64,000 nucleotides of DNA, taken from positions 6,234,001 to 6,298,000 of the forward strand of contig BSYO01000025.1 of the NCBI GenBank assembly GCA_033239525.1, written 5' to 3'. The translations under genes and the position numbers were made by a program. Below, one piece after another: positions 58,549 to 64,000 of the stretch (position 1 is its first letter; each line of letters starts with the position of its first letter). This stretch comes from Nepenthes gracilis. Its lineage: Eukaryota; Streptophyta; Magnoliopsida; Caryophyllales; Nepenthaceae. Under the pieces are notes generated by a model. It saw only the letters and a program-made list of their open reading frames with translations. It made no database searches and was not told the DNA's origin.

Positions 58549-61500
58549 TCATAGAACCAAGGCTCCCGGAGAAGCCTTGGGTTTTTTGGATTTTTTCTTT
58601 TTCTGAGATTTTGATGGCTTCCAAGATTCACACTCCAGAGCCATCGCCTCATTGACGCTTAAAAATTTCTCTTTGGAGTAATCAATGGCCCGCCCCACAT
58701 AAATTTCAGCAGAGGACTCACAAGAGTTTGCAGATATAGAACCCACATGCTTGATCGAATCCAAGGCATACTTTTTTATTATACGTTGTATAGAGATAGG
58801 AGTAGACTCACTATCTGTATCAGTTTCAGGGCCCGTCCTTTTGGGGTGCACATCAGGAGGGCCATCCATTCGACCGGTGGCATTCGAAAGGCACATTGAA
58901 CGGCCAGGGGCGAGAGACAAAAGAAAAGGAGCTGAATCCAAATCAGCCTCATCATCATCTAGAGAAGGTAGGTTCAACACAGTGGAACCATCCACTGTGC
59001 CAAGAGCAGCCACACGGTCCTCATCAGTGATCGACCTACAGGGCAACATGGCAACTACATCAGCCACAAAATCCTCTGAGCCTGTATCCAGCCCAGGACA
59101 ATGGATCTCAGCAAAGGATTTTGGATGAGCACATGGAGCTGGAGATACTGAACAAATAGCTTGTACATGAGGCCGTTCATTCAACTGAGAGCATGCAGGT
59201 ATCATAGAAGGGCAGGGATCCGAGTTGGGCACAACATCCGTTGGATCCATCACAGAAACCATTGAGGGCTTCCAGGCGCTGCAGTTCGCATCATGAAGTT
59301 GAGGTATTAGCCCACATTGAGTGTCAGACAAAGCCATAGGAGCATCCCCCTCCATACTCTTAACAAAACCTAAGTTCTGCGTCTTAATTTCATGGTTCAA
59401 AGCCTCAAGACATCCAAGCTCCTCAGAACCTCGCAATGCAGTAGACGCATCCAGCTTAGGCTGAATCAAGTCGGGCACCAAGCCTTCCCGGTCCATGGAA
59501 TTCGTAACAACATCACGAGGATCCAAACTAGGAGAATCAGTCGGCTGGGTCTCACACTGCTGGACCGATCCATCAGAGCAAAAAGACCCACTTGACTTCA
59601 GACCTCTGCCCTGGAGGCAAGCAGCTGATTGAGTGTGGCCTAGAGAAGAGCTGCAACCTCCCCTAGTCCGAGAACCAGGCAGTTCCACCTCCACAACAGT
59701 AACCTCCTCCACCTCATTTGCAGAGCAATTTAAGAAAATCTTTGACGGAAGCACCGCATCAAGGGTGACTTCAACACACACCCGAGCAGAGTGCAAACGA
59801 TCCATTTTGGCAGTGAATGAATCAAGACGGAGAGGTTTACCCATTGCACTCGGATCCAGGTGAGCCCAAGAGGGGTTCAGTATTCAGCAGGAATGTTCCT
59901 CAATTTTATCAAAACAGGAAAGGAATTCAAATTTTCACTAGCCATAGGCATACCCGGGAGCCATCATTTGAGAAGTAAAAGATTACCTCTAAAAGTCCAC
60001 GGGGCTCTGGCCATAACCGCTTTTGAATTCACATCTAAGGAGAATCGAAAAAGGAAGAGGCCGTTAGCACCCTCCGCAACATGACAGAGACCAAATCGAT
60101 GCCAAAGCCGATGAGCAATGTTGGCCACGACATGGAAATTTAAGCCTTTTCTAGAGAAGCAACCCAGAAGCGTCGATTTCCAGACCAGCTGACTCTGCTG
60201 AAGCACTTCGGGGGGTGGAGAGATACGCGCAACATCTTTTTTTTTTAAGTAAAGATTTTGGATTAAAGGGAAAAAAATTACACGGACTATGCATTAATTC
60301 CTAGTATTTTGACTTGGAGATAATGCATAAAGCACTAGGGTATACCCCGAGCAGTTAGTACATCAAAATACACACAAAAATAATGACATACAACAAAAGG
60401 GTCCTCCAGGAGGTCACCACCCATGGACATCAGACCAAAAATGAAAGTTTACAACACATCTCGGACAAAAGGGAAATTGAAATCCAGAGCCCAAAAGCCC
60501 AAAAGACACCATGTTCTGACAGCCAATTGAATACAACATCCAGGTCTTCAGCAGCACTTCCTTTGTACCATGGTTAGAAAATCAACACAGCAGCCGTACC
60601 ATATGCAGCAAAGGAAAAGAGTCCTGGCAACCAGCTCCTACTCAACGCCACACATTAGCTTCCATAAAGCATATTCGTGCAAATGTAAGAAAAATAAAGA
60701 CCAATCTTCCGCCTAAGGCTCCAAAGGCACCACGCAGCAAGGAAAAAACAGAAGGGAACCGGGCCGGTAGACAATTAGAGCAAAGCTGTCCAACCCGCAT
60801 CAATGCGCCGAGGATGGGACTTGACCAACTGCAACTTCAGCAGATCACCCCAACCACATCAAAGACCAAGTTGCTTCAGCAATGATAGTAGCAGACCAAA
60901 TGCTTACCGGACAGCAAAGCCCTCCAGATCCATCGACAAGCAATCAAAATTGCATATCAGATTCAACCTCAATTGAAACCACACAGCATCTGCCAGCACC
61001 GACCTAGACAGGATCAGGGCATGCTGCGGCAAATTCAATCACTGCCCAACCAATGGATCAAATTCCAGAACCGTTCTACAAGGTAGACCTCTCAGCCATC
61101 CCTTTAGAAAGTAGGAGGGCAACAATTCCTGCGAGCAAGTGCATTGCAGCTCCACCAACAACCCCAACCACCTCCAACAGCCGGTCCCCAGATACAATTG
61201 TTCTGCCATAACCAGGAGCAACACCTCCAGGAGACAGAACACAGCACTAGATAACCTTTCCTGTAAGTTACAACATGAACCACTCCACCACCAGTAGACC
61301 GAACTGATCAACATGCCAACAGCATTGATCATACTATCAGCAGCAAACTCAGTAGACCACCCAACAAAATATTCCAACAACAGCAAAACACTAGGCAACT
61401 GCAAAGAAAGCCCCAAAGACTAAAGAATAATATTTTCCAAGAAGAGTCAAATACTACGCATTAATGCAACACGGCCAGCACCAAAGATCAAACCGAGAGG

Positions 61501-62196
61501 AGCAAAACCGAGAATCACCGCCCCAATTACCACATCAAAGACACCTTCCTAAACGTCAACTGCAACCAAAGAAAAAGACACCCATTTGCCGAGCAAGTTT
61601 CCAACATATAGAGAGTTGACAGTAGCATTGAGTCCTTCCATTGAAGGAAGAGACCCTCTACCACCAGCAATCATCAAAATGGGCATCAACATCAACATCC
61701 TTCATTAGTTCATCTAAAACTTCGGGCATTCTGTTGAAGTTGGCAGCATAGAAAAACCAACAATCATCAGCAATCCAAGAGACTTGCTCCACATATAGGC
61801 TACAAACAGAAGGATCTCCTCCACCTCAGAAGGATCTCTTGCAATATCAGCAATCCAAGAGATACGCATAACATCACCATCCACGATCTGTGGAAGGAAG
61901 AATTTCAGGGCAGGGGAAGGGGTGTAACAACGGTTCTGGACGGTTTCGGACCCGGTGGAGCAGGACGAAATGGGAGCATTTATCGGGCAAGTAGTCGTCG
62001 AGACTCCCACCGCAGACGAATAACTGGGTGGAAGAGAAAGGGCACCCGTTCGCAACTGTAGATCGGGCGAAGAGGACGAGGTCTCCAGAACTGTGGGGCA
62101 TATGGGTAGAGAGGGAGGGCCAGGAGGCACACCCAAGAAGCCGGCCATGGTCGGCAACGGCGCCGACGGAGCCGGAAGAGAGGCAGATGAATTCAA
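58549..62196 (-). pseudogene. LINE ORF1 (DUF4283), interrupted by a nested LINE
   Basis: The minus-strand start at 62196 gives a Ser/Pro-rich N-terminus with MAGFLGVPPGPPS and PALKFFLP. This is cut at 61876 by the nested LINE and resumes at 60236. The DUF4283 core follows (WKSTLLGCFSRKGLNFHVV, FGLCHVAEGANGLFLFRFS, near 60180-60010). A frameshift lies between 59964 and 59844. The rest runs open for 431 codons from MGKPLRLDSFTAKMDR to the basic tail WKPSKSQKKKKSKKPK and ASPGALVL. A CSSSLGHTQSAAC segment could be a decayed knuckle, but the spacing is wrong. The SIQRIIKKYALDSI motif corresponds to SIARI-RKY in the other copies. The long open C-terminal frame is notable. Confidence 0.87.
60237..61857 (-). 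mobile_element. LINE fragment nested in ORF1
   Basis: The minus-strand 3' end is a T run followed by AAGTAAAGATTTTGG. Hairpin arms are CTAGT 60301-60305 and ACTTGG 60312-60317, with ACTAGGGTATACCCCGAGC near 60337-60355. It is flanked by an 18-bp duplication AGAGATACGC(GC/AT)AACATC (60219-60236 and 61858-61875, two differences). It is mostly TGCTG-rich 3' UTR on the minus strand, with no ORF2. The 125-codon frame at 61039-61416 has no domain. Confidence 0.85.
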
Positions 62197-62256
62197 ATTT
62201 GAAAGAAGAGAGGAGGGAGAGCTTCTCTCACATCAGCTCCCAAAAAGCCATAAGTT

Positions 62257-62448
62257 GAGCGCTTGAGGGACAAGAGCAGGCAGCTGACGCAGGAAGGCAA
62301 GCGACTAGAGCAGGAGGTTAAGCTGTTGAGGGGATTGACCTCCACTTTGGAGGATGACATCTCTAGCATTTCCACAAACCTAAGGCTACGACTCACTTTG
62401 GAGGAGGTGCGCCTTGCACTCGACGTCAGGTTCTAGGATGGCATTTGC
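62257..62448 (+). pseudogene. Continuation of the gypsy-type gag-like coiled coil
   Basis: After the LINE the host frame resumes as LRDKSRQLTQEGKRLEQEVK, LLRGLTSTLEDDISSIS and LTLEEVRLALDVRF, a heptad-rich coiled coil that stops at TAG near 62434. It joins the REENR-LTQESEHLRD part at 56960-57006, which shows the LINE split this gene. Confidence 0.6.
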
Positions 62449-62461
62449 TTCTGCTGTCGGA

Positions 62462-62990
62462 TTTTTTTTTTGGTAAGTAAGTGATTTTGGATTAAAGGGA
62501 AAAGAATATAATACAAACAGTGATTTTACACTAAGTATTTTTCCGACTTGGAATGAAATCAAAGTCATCGGGGCATACCCCTATCACCTCGTTACAGAGG
62601 AAACAAAAAGAACCTACTAGAGGCCCGAACATGAATTAATCAAAGACCAAAGCTAGCTACATCGGAAACAGAGGACCAAATCATATACAGATGGGCCACA
62701 GCAACATGTTTTGCATTCTGCAGTTCAGCAAACAGCCACATGTACTGCAATCTGCAACACGGCAACACAAAGAAAGGCAAAGATGTAGCATCTCCGCACA
62801 GCACAACCAAGCCCACCACAACATTAGCTAGTTGCCAAGAAGCCAAATGTCAATAACCAGCTCCTCCCAGCTGAAGTGGAGATGCCGTATGCTGACCCAG
62901 GCAGCTTCGTAGCAACCGACAGCAGTGCCTGCAACAAAGGTTTCAAAAGCCCCGCACGCAGGCTACCCCCTCAAACCAGCAGTAGGTAGC
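62462..62990 (-). mobile_element. LINE 3' fragment
   Basis: A T run followed by GGTAAGTAAGTGATTTTGG marks the minus-strand 3' end. Hairpin arms are CTAAGT 62531-62536 and ACTTGG 62546-62551, and a CGGGGCATACCCC-like block lies near 62570-62582. The left junction is sharp. The 5' boundary near 62990 is approximate and I found no target duplication. The 68-codon frame at 62640-62846 is UTR. Confidence 0.7.
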
Positions 62991-62999
62991 AATGACATA

Positions 63000-64000
63000 A
63001 AATAGTAGTGCATCATTTACGCGCGCGGCGTTCCATGTTTGAGGAACTAGTCTGCCTTCTTGGGTGTGCAACTTATAGGCCTCATTTCGAAAGATGGCAG
63101 AGACCAAGAACGACCCTTTTCAATTTGGGGAGAGTTTATTCTGGCCGGTATTCTTGCTCGTGGCTTCTATGCTCCTCAACACTAGGTCCCTAACTTCAAA
63201 CCGTCACGCCTTCACCTTTTTGTTGTAATAACGAGCTACCTGCTGTTAATATGCCGCTGTTCTTAGCCTCACGAGGTCTTATACTTCTTTGAGCATATCA
63301 AAATTTTCTCGAAGTCTCTGATTATTGTCACTCAGATTGAAGTACTCAACTTAGAGACTTGGAAGTCCAACTTCTACCGGAATAACTGCTTACACCCCAT
63401 AGCACAGGCTAAAGGGTGTTTCCTTTGTGGGCTCCCATGGAGGGGTCCTGTATAACCAAAGAACGGATGACAGTTCGTGTACTCATGAGCCCCCACAGTG
63501 CTCTAACTTTGTTTTGAGTCCATGTTAGATTGTGGGGTTCGTGACCTCCATTTACCCGTTGCTTTGTGGGTACACGACCGACGCATGGACTAACATAATC
63601 CTTAGGCTGTTGCAGTACTTAGTGAACTACTTTCCAATGAATTGGGTCTCGTTGTCAATCACGATGTACTCAAAAATTCTGAACCAACACACGATATTCT
63701 GCTAGACAAAGTCTATGGTGTTCTGCTCTGTGATCTTTGTTAAGGGCACAACCTTAACCCATTTCGTGAAATAGTCGAACCCAACGATCAAGAACTTTCT
63801 TCGCCCCGTCGCCACCAAAAAAGGTCCGAGGATGTTAATCCCCCACTGAGAAAAGGGCCATGGCAATTGCAGTGCTCAAACTTTAGTGTGCAGTTAGTAG
63901 TCAAATTGCCGTGAACTTAACAGTTTTCACATTTACGTACAAAGTTCATGGCATCGTACTTTATGGTTGGCCAATAGTACCCTTACCTCATGAGTTTGAA
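63000..64000 (-). pseudogene. Ty3/Gypsy (Tat-lineage-like) integrase, decayed, runs off the window
   Basis: On the minus strand from 64000 downward there is a GYYWPTIKYDAMNFVRKCENC zinc-binding end (CxxC at 63920-63931) and a WGINILGPFLVATGRRKFL core start. Next come GFDYFTKWVKVVPLTKIT, a YIVIDNETQFIGK strand, a WLYRTPPWEPTKETPFSL segment and an AAYQQQVARYYNKKVKA-like C-terminal part near 63240-63200. The first core Asp (usually WGMDILGPF) is Asn here (63834-63836). The second Asp is kept at 63654-63656. Several stops (for example after DFV and FIGK) and at least two frameshifts make it dead. Reverse transcriptase would lie beyond the window end. Confidence 0.88.

Larger units (their letters stand above)
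57007..62256 (-). mobile_element. ORF1-only LINE family member with a nested LINE
   Basis: A minus-strand insertion is flanked by a 15-bp duplication GAGC(A/G)CTTGAGGGAC with one mismatch (56992-57006 and 62257-62271). In element order it has a short 5' UTR, ORF1 (62196 to 58549), and a 1.54-kb 3' UTR ending ATACTTACTTACC plus poly(A). ORF1 is split by another LINE (60237-61857). The hairpin arms are CCAAGT 57078-57083 and ACTTGA 57090-57095, with the conserved ACTAGGGCATACCCCGAGC just beyond at 57112-57130. There is no ORF2. Confidence 0.92.

Noticed and set aside
62462..63050. Target-site duplication for the LINE fragment at 62462
   Set aside because: The bases before the T run (TTCTGCTGTCGGA) could not be found at the other end near 62990, so the right boundary is given as approximate.
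1..64000. tRNA, rRNA, riboswitch or microRNA precursors
   Set aside because: No cloverleaf-compatible conserved tRNA boxes, rRNA segments or known riboswitch cores were recognised by eye. A tRNAscan-SE and Infernal run would be needed to exclude them fully.

Overview
This window looks like nuclear DNA of a flowering plant, probably a woody eudicot, dominated by transposable elements. The evidence is plant-type retroelement coding (DUF4283 ORF1 and zf-RVT ORF2 of L1-type LINEs, a UBN2-type Copia gag, a Tat-lineage Ty3/Gypsy integrase), AT-rich intergenic DNA with (TA)n tracts, and fragments of two conserved plant genes (MAGO NASHI and an ABCB transporter) that keep intron/exon boundaries. I see no intact, certainly functional host gene, and no tRNA, rRNA or CRISPR array. 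The species cannot be named from the sequence.

Layout. 1-4.99 kb and 7.14-7.29 kb: non-coding DNA of a large Gypsy-like element with several unrelated minisatellites (about 66, 50, 34, 30 and 60 bp periods), interrupted by a 2.15-kb solo LTR (4990-7141). 7.3-9.7 kb: AT-rich DNA, a LINE tail and a degenerate minisatellite. 9.7-14.1 kb: a complete LTR-to-LTR Copia element that carries gag only. 14.1-16.6 kb: a mago nashi fragment with its last intron and exon but without its 5' end. 17.4-19.4 kb: a LINE tail. 21.0 kb: an ABCB first-exon remnant. 22.75-30.2 kb: tandem 1.32-kb units in plus orientation, interrupted by a second solo LTR (22784-25318). 30.9-41.0 kb: three LINEs nested inside one another. 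41.0-46.0 kb: the same 1.32-kb units in minus orientation, so the two arrays form a very large inverted repeat. 46.6-57.0 kb and 62.25-62.45 kb: LTR-like non-coding DNA and a gypsy-type gag-like pseudogene. This is split by two large LINE-like insertions (50236-54483 and 57007-62256), the second of which holds a further LINE. 63-64 kb: a decayed Tat-type integrase on the minus strand, running off the window end.

The most interesting system is a family of LINE-derived elements that keep a long ORF1 (DUF4283 domain, no visible zinc knuckle, a shared C-terminal region ending in a Lys/Ser-rich tail) but have no ORF2. After the ORF1 stop they go straight into the 3' UTR. Four copies (17438-19373, 32334-35445, 50236-54483, 57007-62256) show the same ORF1-stop/3' UTR architecture, and each is bounded by target-site duplications. 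They resemble in outline the mammalian half-LINE (HAL1) elements. All share a 3'-terminal hairpin and an ACTTACC-poly(A) end with LINEs that have reverse transcriptase, which suggests they are moved in trans. A gag-only Copia in the same window shows the same theme of keeping the nucleic-acid-binding protein and losing the polymerase.
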